Positions 44,194-53,079 are shown, counted from the stretch's first letter. The stretch is DNA of 64,000 bases from an uncultured Alistipes sp. (GCA_904502285.1 CAJGEC010000002.1:1-64000), one strand, 5' to 3'. Made by a program: numbers and translations. Notes: generated from the sequence alone by a model not told the origin.

Positions 44194-45087
44194 ATGTCGA
44201 AGGTACCAAAACGCGAAGAGTATCTAAGGAAGCCCGAATGGCTGAAGATCAGCCTACGTAGTACGGCCGACACTGCCGACGTCGAACAGATCGTCGAGGG
44301 TAGGTGTCTGCATACAATCTGCACCAGTGGAATGTGCCCCAATAAGGCAGAGTGCTGGAGCCGTCGTACCGCTACGTTTATGATTCTGGGCGACATCTGT
44401 ACTCGCAACTGTCGCTTTTGTGCAACCACCACAGGTCGCCCCTTGCCACCCGATGTCGAGGAGCCAAAGAGGGTTGCCGAGAGCGTCCGCCTTATGGGCC
44501 TGAAACACGTCGTTGTAACGTCGGTGACACGTGACGACCTCCCTGATCACGGAGCTCAGATTTGGGCCGAGACCGTGGAGGCCATTCGTCGTGAAAACCC
44601 CGACTCAACCATAGAGCTCCTTATTTCTGATATGGATGCTCGTGCCGAGTTGTTAGACACGGTATTAGCATCGCGTCCCGACATCGTGGGACACAACATC
44701 GAAACCGTCGAGAGACTGACTCCTGAGGTGCGTTCACGCGCCAAGTATCGCACATCGCTTCAGACACTGAAGCATATTGCCGATAGCGGAGCAGTGGCCA
44801 AGAGCGGACTTATGCTCGGCCTGGGCGAGAGCGAAGAGGAGGTACTCCAAACCCTCAAAGACCTTAGAGAGGTGGGTGTATCTATCGTAACCCTCGGCCA
44901 ATATCTACGACCAACCAAGGAGCACTACCCCGTAAAGGCGTACATCACTCCAGAAAAGTTCGAAGAGTACCGACTCAAGGCTCTCGAGATGGGTTTCGCT
45001 TATTGTGCGAGCGCACCACTTGTGCGTTCCTCATATTTGGCGGATGCCGCACTTGAAGCAGTGAGAGAGGTATGCAGAACGAAGTAA
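44194..45087 (+). CDS. lipA: Lipoyl synthase
   Basis: The 297-residue radical-SAM enzyme inserts two sulfurs into octanoyl groups to make lipoate. I use the ATG at 44194 (MSKVPKREEYLRKPEWL); an in-frame TTG at 44155 falls inside the promoter. The auxiliary cluster cysteines are in ICTSGMCPNKAECW. The SAM-cluster CxxxCxxC is in GDICTRNCRFCATTTG. SSYLADAAL near the C-terminus contributes the conserved serine region. lipB overlaps its last 16 nt. Lipoate is needed by the glycine cleavage H-protein and 2-oxoacid dehydrogenases, which links it to gcvP. Confidence 0.97.
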   Translation: MSKVPKREEYLRKPEWLKISLRSTADTADVEQIVEGRCLHTICTSGMCPNKAECWSRRTATFMILGDICTRNCRFCATTTGRPLPPDVEEPKRVAESVRLMGLKHVVVTSVTRDDLPDHGAQIWAETVEAIRRENPDSTIELLISDMDARAELLDTVLASRPDIVGHNIETVERLTPEVRSRAKYRTSLQTLKHIADSGAVAKSGLMLGLGESEEEVLQTLKDLREVGVSIVTLGQYLRPTKEHYPVKAYITPEKFEEYRLKALEMGFAYCASAPLVRSSYLADAALEAVREVCRTK

Positions 45088-45767
45088 TCGTAGAAATCAA
45101 AGATTTAGGACAAATGGCCTATGGCGAGTGCTGGGATCTTCAGCGCACGCTATTTGATGCTTTGTGCCAAAAGAAGTTGGAGAAGCGAATCACCCCAGGT
45201 GAGGCGCATGGCACCATTCTCATTGTTGAGCATCCCGCAGTATATACCTTAGGCAAGAGTGGCCACCAGGAGAATATGCTTGTTACCGAGGAGTATTTGA
45301 AGAGCCTCGGAGCAGAGTTCTTCCACATTGATCGCGGTGGCGACATCACCTTCCACGGCCCAGGGCAACTTGTTTGCTATCCTATCATCGACCTCGATGC
45401 AATAGGATTGGGCATTCGTCGTTATATAGAGGCATTGGAGCAGTCGGTTATCGACCTTGCTTCGGAGTATGGCATCGAAGCACATCGTAGCGAGGGCGCT
45501 TCGGGTGTATGGGTGACACAGGGCAACCGCTTGGTTAAGTTGTGCGCCATTGGTGTACGTGCCTCACACGGCGTGACTATGCACGGTCTGGCGATGAATG
45601 TCGCTACGGACCTACGCTGGTTCGAACTCATCAACCCCTGTGGCTTTACCGACAGAGGCGTTTGTTCGCTCTCGTCACTCACTAAACGAGAGGTGACTAT
45701 GAAGGAGGTTATGCCTAAGTTCATCAACTACTTAACGAAAAATTTAAATGTTAAATATAAAAAATAA
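45072..45767 (+). CDS. lipB: Octanoyltransferase (lipoate biosynthesis)
   Basis: The 231-residue enzyme transfers octanoate from acyl carrier protein to lipoyl domains, the substrate for LipA. RGGDITFHGPGQLVCYPI, the lysine loop RLVKLCAIGVRASHGVTMHG and the catalytic cysteine in INPCGFTDRGVCS are all present. It overlaps lipA by 16 nt, giving coupled translation, and recJ starts 5 bp after its stop. The end is lysine-rich and A/T rich. lipA-lipB pairing is common; recJ as the third gene is a local feature. Confidence 0.97.
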   Translation: MQNEVIVEIKDLGQMAYGECWDLQRTLFDALCQKKLEKRITPGEAHGTILIVEHPAVYTLGKSGHQENMLVTEEYLKSLGAEFFHIDRGGDITFHGPGQLVCYPIIDLDAIGLGIRRYIEALEQSVIDLASEYGIEAHRSEGASGVWVTQGNRLVKLCAIGVRASHGVTMHGLAMNVATDLRWFELINPCGFTDRGVCSLSSLTKREVTMKEVMPKFINYLTKNLNVKYKK

Positions 45768-45772
45768 TTGTT

Positions 45773-47533
45773 ATGCCCATAGAAAAAAGATGGGTAGTCA
45801 AGCCACAAGGCGACCGCGCCAAGGTGGAGACTTTGTCTTCACAGCTCGGAATGTCTTCTGTATTGACCAACCTATTAGTTCAGAGGGGCATAGACACTGT
45901 AGAGAAGGCCAAGAAGTTCTTCTCACCCGCACTACGCGACTTGCACGATCCCTTCCTAATGAAGGATATGGACAAGGCTGTGGAGCGTATCGAGAAGGCG
46001 GTGAAGGCTGGCGAAAAGGTAATGATTTATGGCGACTACGATGTCGACGGAACCACTGCCGTGGCGCTGGTTTACAAGTTCTTAAGCCAGATAGGTCACA
46101 AGAACCTATCGTTCTACATTCCTGACCGATATGTCGATGGATACGGCATATCAATCCGAAGCATCGACCACGCCGTCCGCAAGGGCGTAACCTTGGTCAT
46201 TGCCTTGGACTGCGGCATCAAAGCCGTTGAAAAGGTCGTCTATGCCAAAGAGCGTGGCGTAGATTTCATCATCTGCGACCACCACCTACCTGCCGAGGAG
46301 ATTCCTCAGGCAGTGGCTGTATTGGACCCCAAACGCACCGACTGCAACTATCCTTTCGATGAGTTGTCGGGTTGTGGCGTTGGTTTTAAACTCGTCGAGG
46401 CCTACGCACGACGCAACAAGATTCCTTTTGCCGAGATTGAGCATCTGTTGGACTTGTTGGTAGTGAGCATCGCTTCGGACATTGTGCCACTTGTGGGCGA
46501 GAACCGCATTTTGGCACACTACGGTTTGCGCAAGCTAAACTCCTCACCCTCAAAGGGTCTGTTGTCGATTATCAAGATTTGTGGTCTTGAGAACCACAAT
46601 ATCACCGTCGATGACATAGTCTTCAAAATTGGTCCACGCATCAACGCCGCAGGCCGTATGCGTATGGACGAGGATGATGAGAATGCGGCACCTTCAGGCG
46701 GTCACGCTGCTGTGAGTCTTCTTATCGAGGGCGATGCACAGGAGGCAGCGAAGTTTGGCGAGGTTATCGACTCGTTCAACCAGGACCGCAAGAGCATCGA
46801 CCGCAATGTCACTCAGGAGGCGCACGACTACGTGGAGTCGCACCCTAAACTTAAGGCACTTAAGAGTACGGTCATCTACAACCCTAAGTGGATGAAGGGT
46901 ATCGTCGGCATCGTAGCCTCTCGCCTTATCGAGACCTACTACCGCCCTACCGTGGTACTCACTAAGTCTAATGGTTTTGTGACGGGCTCGGCACGCTCGG
47001 TTGCAGGTTTCGACCTCTACCAGGCTATCGAGTCTTGCTCCGACCTCTTGGAGAACTTCGGCGGACATATGTACGCTGCGGGTCTCACGATGAGGGAGGA
47101 GAATGTTGAGGCCTTCACCAAGCGCTTCAACGACTATGTTGAGAATAACATAGACCCCAATATTCTTGTGCCACAGGTAGATATCGACTGCGAGTTGCTC
47201 TTCTCGGAGATCACCGACGACTTCTACCGTCAGCTCAACAATTTCCAGCCTTTTGGCCCAGGAAATAGTGCGCCAGTGTTTATGACACGTAGCGTGAGCA
47301 ACCGTGGCGATGCGAAACTTGTGGGCGTGGAGTGCGACCACCTCCGTATGGACCTTATGCAGAGGGAGAAGCCACACACCACTATTCCTGCCATCGCCTT
47401 CCAGCAGCCTACTCACTATGAGTGGGTACGTGCGGGCAAGCCCGTGTCGGTCTGCTACCAGATTGTTGAGAACCACTACCGTGGTACGGTGAGCAAGCAG
47501 TTGCGCATCAAGGATATCAAGCCCGAACGATAG
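45773..47533 (+). CDS. recJ: Single-stranded-DNA-specific exonuclease RecJ
   Basis: The 586-residue DHH-family nuclease degrades single-stranded DNA 5' to 3' in recombination and repair. The DHH-type motifs are seen as YGDYDVDGTTAVAL, ALDCGIKAV, FIICDHHLPAEEIPQA (the DHH) and VLDPKRTDCNYPFDELSGCGVGFKL. The DHHA1 nucleic-acid motif follows in VTGSARSVAGFDL...GGHMYAAGLTM. A C-terminal OB-like region closes the chain. It is 5 bp after lipB and ends the plus-strand run with a strong terminator. Confidence 0.96.
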   Translation: MPIEKRWVVKPQGDRAKVETLSSQLGMSSVLTNLLVQRGIDTVEKAKKFFSPALRDLHDPFLMKDMDKAVERIEKAVKAGEKVMIYGDYDVDGTTAVALVYKFLSQIGHKNLSFYIPDRYVDGYGISIRSIDHAVRKGVTLVIALDCGIKAVEKVVYAKERGVDFIICDHHLPAEEIPQAVAVLDPKRTDCNYPFDELSGCGVGFKLVEAYARRNKIPFAEIEHLLDLLVVSIASDIVPLVGENRILAHYGLRKLNSSPSKGLLSIIKICGLENHNITVDDIVFKIGPRINAAGRMRMDEDDENAAPSGGHAAVSLLIEGDAQEAAKFGEVIDSFNQDRKSIDRNVTQEAHDYVESHPKLKALKSTVIYNPKWMKGIVGIVASRLIETYYRPTVVLTKSNGFVTGSARSVAGFDLYQAIESCSDLLENFGGHMYAAGLTMREENVEAFTKRFNDYVENNIDPNILVPQVDIDCELLFSEITDDFYRQLNNFQPFGPGNSAPVFMTRSVSNRGDAKLVGVECDHLRMDLMQREKPHTTIPAIAFQQPTHYEWVRAGKPVSVCYQIVENHYRGTVSKQLRIKDIKPER

Positions 47534-47571
47534 AGTCAACTACACAGGGCGGAGCATATAATTGAGTAAGC

Positions 47572-47611
47572 GAGGTTGTCACCCCTTGGGGTTTGGCAAC
47601 CTCTCTTTTTT
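47572..47611 (+). terminator. Terminator of recJ
   Basis: gaggttg (47572-47578) pairs with caacctc (47597-47603), with an inner cccc/gggg stem. A run of T to 47611 follows. Confidence 0.9.
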
Positions 47612-47673
47612 ATCATTACGCACCAGATGTCCCCACCTGTTGATAGTTAGAAATCCAACGGATAGCACTCAAA

Positions 47674-47938
47674 GAAGTCGTATAACAAGCGCTAATTTTA
47701 GGCGCACGAAGTTCGAAAAAGCGGAGTTCCCACCATCCCAAGCGCGAGACCATTTTGTTGTTAGAATAGTGCAGATACAACGCTCGGCGAAATTCGAGGC
47801 GATGGGGCAGTACTCGAAGAAGCCGTATAACAAGCGCTAATTTTAGGCGTACGAAGTTCGAAAAAGCGGAGTTTACTAAGCGTAAATGAGAATTTTGAGA
47901 ACGAGTGCAACGCCAAAGGAGCCTTGTTAGACGACTTC
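47674..47938. repeat. 265-bp MITE-like element with 16-nt terminal inverted repeats
   Basis: The ends are inverted: gaagtcgtataacaag (47674-47689) against cttgttagacgacttc (47923-47938), matching at 15 of 16 bases. Inside is a direct repeat of 57 bp (47672-47728 and 47817-47873, two differences, 145 bp apart), so the left end motif is present twice in the same orientation. No protein gene can be supported: open frames here (for example one ending QYSKKPYNKR) resemble, from memory, spurious frames that recur in Bacteroidales intergenic DNA. No target-site duplication is obvious. It looks like a dispersed intergenic repeat or non-autonomous element; no other copy is in the window. The rest of the 682-bp gap 47534-48215 holds only the recJ terminator and a weak promoter. 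Confidence 0.7.
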
Positions 47939-48033
47939 GTTAGCGGCAGTAGATGCACTGTTATAACTACAAAAATTTGTCAGTTCACCGCCACTTTTTA
48001 CCCATTCACATTTTTTTCTGCGAAAAGTTATGG

Positions 48034-48060
48034 TTGTTTGCTGAAAAATCACTATCTTGC
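48034..48060 (+). promoter_or_regulatory. Weak candidate promoter for the thioredoxin/Omp28 cluster
   Basis: TTG (48034-48036), a 16-bp spacer and TATCTTGC (48053-48060) resemble the Bacteroidota pattern but with a poor -7 box. The ATG is 156 bp downstream. The true promoter may be elsewhere in this gap. Confidence 0.3.
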
Positions 48061-48215
48061 GCACAAATAAAGTAGATAAGGTATACGACAAATACTCTTG
48101 ATGCGTTACTATTGCGAAGGGTTTCGACGAACTCATTAAGGGAACGAGTCGGATAAAGATGACGGACAACTAAAAAAGGATAGATAAATATTAACTTAAA
48201 ACTTCTAATAAGATT

Positions 48216-48698
48216 ATGAAAAAGTTATTGTTTTTGATGGTTGCGCTCTTCGTAGGTGTTAGCGCATCGGCACAGATGGTTCCAGATGTTAAGGTTGAGA
48301 ATCAGGAGGGTAAGATTATCTCTACTCGCGACTTGGTGGATGGTGTTCCAGCAATTATCTCGTTCTGGTCTACCACTTGCAAGCCTTGTATTATGGAGCT
48401 CAACGCCATCAACGACAACCTCTACGATTGGTTGGACGAGGCAGAGTTCAAGGTGATTGCCGTATCTGTTGATGATGCACGTACTTTGAGCCGCGCACGT
48501 GCTATGACTCAGGGTCAGGGTTGGGACGACTACGTATGTGTTTACGACAAGAACCAGGATTTCAAGCGTGCAATGAACGTGAGCCTCACCCCACACACCT
48601 TCATTATGGATGGTAAGGGTAACATCGTCTACTCACACTCTGGCTACACTCCAGGTAGCGAGCAGGAGTTGTTCGAGAAGATTAAGTCGCTCAAATAA
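48216..48698 (+). CDS. TlpA/ResA-type exported thioredoxin-like protein
   Basis: The 160-residue protein has a signal peptide (MKKLLFLMVALFVGVSASAQ) and a single thioredoxin fold. The redox motif is Cys55-Lys-Pro-Cys58 in WSTTCKPCIMEL. The cis-proline region reads VSLTPHTFIMDGKGN. It is probably a periplasmic thiol reductase or disulfide carrier. No membrane anchor is seen. It is followed by a hairpin and then by an outer membrane protein and two CxxC-containing Omp28 lipoproteins, a context that suggests a redox partner role. Codon use suggests high expression. Confidence 0.88.
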   Translation: MKKLLFLMVALFVGVSASAQMVPDVKVENQEGKIISTRDLVDGVPAIISFWSTTCKPCIMELNAINDNLYDWLDEAEFKVIAVSVDDARTLSRARAMTQGQGWDDYVCVYDKNQDFKRAMNVSLTPHTFIMDGKGNIVYSHSGYTPGSEQELFEKIKSLK

Positions 48699-48721
48699 TC
48701 AGTAAAACAAACAATCTCACA

Positions 48722-48745
48722 GGGAGTTACATTGCAGTAACTCCC
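48722..48745 (+). terminator. Hairpin after the thioredoxin gene
   Basis: gggagttac (48722-48730) pairs perfectly with gtaactccc (48737-48745); ctttg follows. With so short a T tail it may terminate only part of the transcripts and let the rest continue into the barrel gene 28 bp later. Confidence 0.65.
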
Positions 48746-48773
48746 CTTTGTGTAAAGTAATAAACTTTGTAGG

Positions 48774-50582
48774 ATGAAGAAATTTATACTCTTTTTAGGC
48801 GTCGCTCTCTGTGCGACACTTTGTGTTAATGAGGCCTCAGCGCAGATTAAGGTTGGCGAGGAGGGTCGTCTCTCTATCGCCTTCGAGAGCAACACAAGCT
48901 ACTACGCTAAGGATAAGCTTTTGGAGGATATTGGTAAGTACACCAACTATAATCCTGATCCAGATTACGAGTTCAACTTTGTCGATGGTCCAGACCGTAG
49001 CAACATCGGTTCTAACGACTACCTCAAGCTCGACTACTCTTGGAAGGGTCTTTCTGTAGGTCTCCAGGTTGATGGTTACCTTCCACCACTCTATGGCTAC
49101 GACCTCTACAACTACTCACAGCGCGACACTAAGCTTTCGGGTTTCCTCTCTAAGTATATCCAGTGGGAGGACAAGAACTGGGGTGTTCGCGTAGGTGATA
49201 TTTACGACCAGTTTGGTAACGGTCTTATCTTCCGTTCTTACGAGGATCGCAACCTCGCGTTCAACAACTCGTTGGCAGGTGCTCGTGCCTACTACAACTT
49301 CAACAACTACGTGAACGTGAAGGTGTTGGCAGGTATGCCACGTCTCTACGATATCCGCACCAACAACTGGGTATATGGTGGTGACCTCTCACTCTCTATC
49401 TCAGATATGGCGGGTTGGAACGATGGTGTCGTCTCAGTTGAGGGTAGCTACGTAGGTCGTTACGATAGCGATATTTCGGAGTTCAATATGGTTGATTGGG
49501 AGACTCAGCAGGAGATCAACACCCTTGGTCGTCAGCACCTCAATATGGTCTCTGGTCGTCTTAATTTCGAGTATAAGGGTGTCACTCTTCGTGGTGAGTA
49601 CGCTGCCAAGCTCAACAATGACCTCTACAACAATGCGAATATAGTTGAGAACGTAGGCAAGGGTAACGCTATCTACGTAGACTTGGGCTACAACTACAAG
49701 CGCTTCTCGGCTACTGCTACATTCCGTCGTTTGAAGAATATGACAACATTCATCGATCCACGTGCGGATGCTATCTCTGGCGGTAACTTCCTAAACTATC
49801 TCCCTATCCTTACTCGTCAGCACACCTACTCATTGGCAGGTCTCAACCCATTTATGGGCGCTCCATCGGGCAACGAGATTGGCGGTCAGATCGACTTGTA
49901 CTACTCGTTGCGCAACAAGAAGGCTCGTGGCAAGTACTGGAACTTCCACGCTAACTTCTCGATGTTCAATACCTACGACCACGTTGCCTTGCGCTCTGGT
50001 TCAGAAATGCGCGAGGGTCGCAACATCTGGCTCGACTTTAACTTCGACGTTGAGCGTCAGTGGAATAAGTCACTTAAGACTACCTTCTTCTACTCGTTCC
50101 AGCGTCGTGATACCGACCAGTATGATATGCCTGAGGGTCACTACTGCCCATCGCATATCTTCGTAGCTGACGTAACCTACAAGGTGAACAAGAAGCACTC
50201 GTTGCGTTTCGAGGCTCAGTATCTCGCTGCTAACAACTACGAGGGTGACTGGGTAGCAGCAACCATCGAGTATAACTTCGCACCTAAGTTTAGCGTTTAT
50301 GTAAGCGATATGTGGAACTGTGAGCCTATGAAGGATGGCAACTATGGTAACTACTTCTACCACTACAGTATGGCCAACTCAAACGACCCTGCGTTGTATG
50401 AGAATCCATTCAAGCACGAGCTTTTGCACTACTACCAGGTGGGTGCGAGCTTCACTCACAACAGCCTCCGCGTACAGCTCTCTTATGGCCGTAACCGCGA
50501 GGGTATCGTTTGCTCTGGTGGTGTATGCCGCAAGCAGCCAGCCTTCACTGGTGCAAACCTTGCTTTGACGCTCTCATTCTAA
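48774..50582 (+). CDS. DUF6029-type outer membrane beta-barrel protein
   Basis: The 602-residue protein has a signal peptide (cleavage after NEASAQ) and many alternating aromatic beta strands. It ends in a phenylalanine (LALTLSF), all typical of an outer membrane barrel. I match the family to DUF6029 from its layout: a sentence-like N-terminal RLSIAFESNTSYYAKD, VGDIYDQFGNGLIFRSYEDR and a repeated ...Y...F barrel. The function is unknown. It precedes two Omp28-type lipoproteins 18 bp downstream. In this phylum DUF6029 and Omp28 genes often occur together, as I recall. Codon bias suggests high expression. Confidence 0.82.
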   Translation: MKKFILFLGVALCATLCVNEASAQIKVGEEGRLSIAFESNTSYYAKDKLLEDIGKYTNYNPDPDYEFNFVDGPDRSNIGSNDYLKLDYSWKGLSVGLQVDGYLPPLYGYDLYNYSQRDTKLSGFLSKYIQWEDKNWGVRVGDIYDQFGNGLIFRSYEDRNLAFNNSLAGARAYYNFNNYVNVKVLAGMPRLYDIRTNNWVYGGDLSLSISDMAGWNDGVVSVEGSYVGRYDSDISEFNMVDWETQQEINTLGRQHLNMVSGRLNFEYKGVTLRGEYAAKLNNDLYNNANIVENVGKGNAIYVDLGYNYKRFSATATFRRLKNMTTFIDPRADAISGGNFLNYLPILTRQHTYSLAGLNPFMGAPSGNEIGGQIDLYYSLRNKKARGKYWNFHANFSMFNTYDHVALRSGSEMREGRNIWLDFNFDVERQWNKSLKTTFFYSFQRRDTDQYDMPEGHYCPSHIFVADVTYKVNKKHSLRFEAQYLAANNYEGDWVAATIEYNFAPKFSVYVSDMWNCEPMKDGNYGNYFYHYSMANSNDPALYENPFKHELLHYYQVGASFTHNSLRVQLSYGRNREGIVCSGGVCRKQPAFTGANLALTLSF

Positions 50583-50600
50583 ACACTTTAGAAAACGAAT

Positions 50601-51713
50601 ATGAAACTTAAGAATCTTTTTGGACTTATCTGTGGCGTAGCTACCCTTATGGTGGCTTGCGAGAAGCCAGCACCAGATAATGGTCCTGTCGCAACGGGTG
50701 ATGTAACCCTCTCAGTAGCCAACTACTCTGTGGAGGTTAATACCCCTATCAACTTTATCGTCAAGGATGCATCGAACGTAGATTTAACTGCAAATGCAAT
50801 GATTTACAACAAAATTTACGTTAATGGAAAGTTTAATGACGTGAAGGAGGTTACAAACCCATTCACCCCTACGGCTGATGGTCAATATGAGTTCTATGCC
50901 GTAGTAGGCACCTCAATCTCAAATACAATTAAGATTGATGTTGTCCCAACAATCCCTGCTCTTCCAGAGGATCCACAGCCAGCGAACACATCGTTCAACC
51001 ACCGTATCCTCTTGGTGGACCACACAGGTACTAACTGTGGTTTCTGCCCTGAGATGATGAAGGCGTTGAAGGAGGTTGAGGCTATGGAGGGTATGCACGA
51101 CAAGTACTATGAGACTATGGCACACTCATACAACACCTCTGACCCTGCATTCTCTGCTGCTGCAGGCTCTATCTCTACATACTTTGGTGTGAAAGAATAC
51201 CCACGCCTTACCTACAACTTTGTCTATGACATTCAGTCGGATCGTAACGCAAGCCATATCGCTCAGCAGATCAACACCATCTGGAAGGAGAGTGCCGACG
51301 CAGGTATCGCTGCTTCAGCAAGCCTTGCTACGACATCTGTTGTTGTAAACGCAGAGGTTAAGGCTGCCGTTACCAACGAGTATCGCATCACTGCTTGGTT
51401 GTTGGAGGATGGCATCGAGGGTACTCAGAAGAATGCTACCGAGGATTGGATGAATATCCACAACAATGCTATCCGTCAGGCTGCAACCCTCAACCCTATT
51501 TCGGGCTTCGACCTCGGAACTATCGAGGCTGGTAAGTGTGCAACTCAGGCAATGAACCTTGCCATCACAGGTGCAGGTAGCAACGTGTGGAATCGCGATA
51601 ACCTCAAGGCTATGGTCATTGCATCAGCCAAGAATAGTGCAGGCAAGTTCGAGGTAGTAAACGTGGTAATTTGCCCAGTAAATGGCAGTGTGACATACGA
51701 CTACAAGAAATAA
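50601..51713 (+). CDS. Omp28-type lipoprotein with a CxxC motif
   Basis: The 370-residue protein has a lipoprotein signal with Cys20 (LMVAC). An Ig-like beta domain follows (about 33-115, TLSVANYSVEVNTPINF), then a thioredoxin-like domain. The redox motif is Cys146-Gly-Phe-Cys149 in DHTGTNCGFCPEMM. A VKEYPRLTYNF segment fits the cis-proline loop. The C-terminal region is beta-rich (EYRITAWLLEDGIEG...). This is the Omp28-related family of the Bacteroidota. The thiol role is inferred. A paralogue follows 38 bp later. Confidence 0.87.
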   Translation: MKLKNLFGLICGVATLMVACEKPAPDNGPVATGDVTLSVANYSVEVNTPINFIVKDASNVDLTANAMIYNKIYVNGKFNDVKEVTNPFTPTADGQYEFYAVVGTSISNTIKIDVVPTIPALPEDPQPANTSFNHRILLVDHTGTNCGFCPEMMKALKEVEAMEGMHDKYYETMAHSYNTSDPAFSAAAGSISTYFGVKEYPRLTYNFVYDIQSDRNASHIAQQINTIWKESADAGIAASASLATTSVVVNAEVKAAVTNEYRITAWLLEDGIEGTQKNATEDWMNIHNNAIRQAATLNPISGFDLGTIEAGKCATQAMNLAITGAGSNVWNRDNLKAMVIASAKNSAGKFEVVNVVICPVNGSVTYDYKK

Positions 51714-51751
51714 GTTAAACAATATTATCTAACTAAAAACAACACAAAACT

Positions 51752-52903
51752 ATGAAAATCACAAAATTCTTCGCGCTTCTTGGCGCTGTAGCATTTGCTT
51801 TTGCTGCTTGTGAGCCAGTCAACAATGGTGGTGACGACAATGGCCAGCAGGGTGGTACCGATGGTCCAGAACGTCCTGAGCCAACAGGTAGCATCACTCT
51901 CACTGCTGACAAGACATCTGTAGAGATTGGTGACATTGTAACCTTCACCGTTACTGATGCTGAGAACCAGGACGTAACATCACAGGCTAATATCTATGAT
52001 GCTGAATTGACAGTAGTTGAGAATGGCAAGTGGACTGCAGCTACTACTGGCGTTTACGAGTTCTTTGCAACTGTAGGTAGCGAGAACTCTAACTACGTAA
52101 AGATCTCTGTTATGGCTGAGGTTCCTGAGATTCCTGAGAATCCAGAGCCAGAGAACCTCGCATTCAACCACCGTGCTATCCTCGTTGATTTCACAGGTGT
52201 AAACTGTGGCTACTGCCCTGATATGGTTGATGAGCTTATCAAGCTTCACGGCACATCATGGGTGAACCACTACAACGAGGTGACTAACCATGGTCTTGCA
52301 AGCTATCTTACTGATGGTGACCCTGCAAGAAGCGCAGCAGCAACCACTATGTGTAACTTCTATGGTGGTCGTATCACTGGTTTGCCAACCCTTATTATGA
52401 ACTTCAATGGCCAGGGTATCAACCGTAACTACAACGCTATGGCATCAACTCTTCAGAGCTATATCCAGTTGGATGGTGCTGACGTAGGTATCTCTATGGC
52501 GGTATCTGGCGATAGCGAGGTAGTTTATTTCGCTTCTGAGATCAAGGCTGCTAAGACTAACGAGTACCGCGCTACTGCTTGGTTGCTTGAGAGCGACATC
52601 TATAGCCCAAACCAGGCTGGTGCTACAAAGCCTGAGCACAAGATCTACGACTTCGCTATCCGCAACGGTCTTAACATCACTCGTTCAGATATCTCTGGTG
52701 AGGATCTCGGCACTATCGAGGAGGGTAAGTCAGTAGAGTACTCTCGTGGAATTGAGGTTACAAGCAATAGCTGGAAGGTTGAGAACTGCGGTGTCCTCGT
52801 TATCGTTAGCGCTAAGGACAAGAACGGTAAGTGGGAGGTTGTAAACTCAGCTTACTGCCCAGTAAACGAGAGCAAGGCATTCGAGTTCGTAACTGCTGAG
52901 TAA
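51752..52903 (+). CDS. Omp28-type lipoprotein, paralogue of the preceding gene
   Basis: The 383-residue protein has the same layout as its neighbour: a lipoprotein signal with Cys20 (FAFAAC), a Gly/Asp-rich linker, an Ig-like domain, then a thioredoxin-like domain. The motif here is Cys152-Gly-Tyr-Cys155 in DFTGVNCGYCPDMVDEL, with a clear cis-proline in ITGLPTLIMNF. The C-terminal part shares EYRATAWLLESDI with the neighbour. The two probably arose by tandem duplication and then diverged. A strong hairpin ends the group. Confidence 0.87.
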   Translation: MKITKFFALLGAVAFAFAACEPVNNGGDDNGQQGGTDGPERPEPTGSITLTADKTSVEIGDIVTFTVTDAENQDVTSQANIYDAELTVVENGKWTAATTGVYEFFATVGSENSNYVKISVMAEVPEIPENPEPENLAFNHRAILVDFTGVNCGYCPDMVDELIKLHGTSWVNHYNEVTNHGLASYLTDGDPARSAAATTMCNFYGGRITGLPTLIMNFNGQGINRNYNAMASTLQSYIQLDGADVGISMAVSGDSEVVYFASEIKAAKTNEYRATAWLLESDIYSPNQAGATKPEHKIYDFAIRNGLNITRSDISGEDLGTIEEGKSVEYSRGIEVTSNSWKVENCGVLVIVSAKDKNGKWEVVNSAYCPVNESKAFEFVTAE

Positions 52904-52943
52904 CACATACTTTGACAAACGAAATCGGCTTTGGCCAAATAAA

Positions 52944-52981
52944 GGAGAGGGTGTCCACAGAGGTTGTAGGACACCCTCTCC
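52944..52981 (+). terminator. Terminator of the Omp28 cluster
   Basis: ggagagggtgtcc (52944-52956) pairs perfectly with ggacaccctctcc (52969-52981). The T tail is weak (tcttattta). The arms share agagggtgtcc/gacaccctct with the hairpin at 28247. Confidence 0.8.
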
Positions 52982-53027
52982 TCTTATTTATATAATAGGT
53001 AGCACAAGAAAATGGGACAAAGATTTT

Positions 53028-53055
53028 TTTGTTACCACAGCATTTAGTATCTTTG
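53028..53055 (+). promoter_or_regulatory. Promoter of the cyclophilin and DAHP synthase pair
   Basis: TTTG (53028-53031), a 16-bp spacer and TATCTTTG (53048-53055) precede the ATG at 53080. Confidence 0.55.
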
Positions 53056-53079
53056 TGAAGATATAAACACCGATAAACT

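Noticed and set aside
47562..47840. A 92-codon frame in the intergenic block
   Set aside because: It begins inside the recJ terminator and runs through the repeat element. The ending resembles recurring spurious frames, so it is not treated as a gene.
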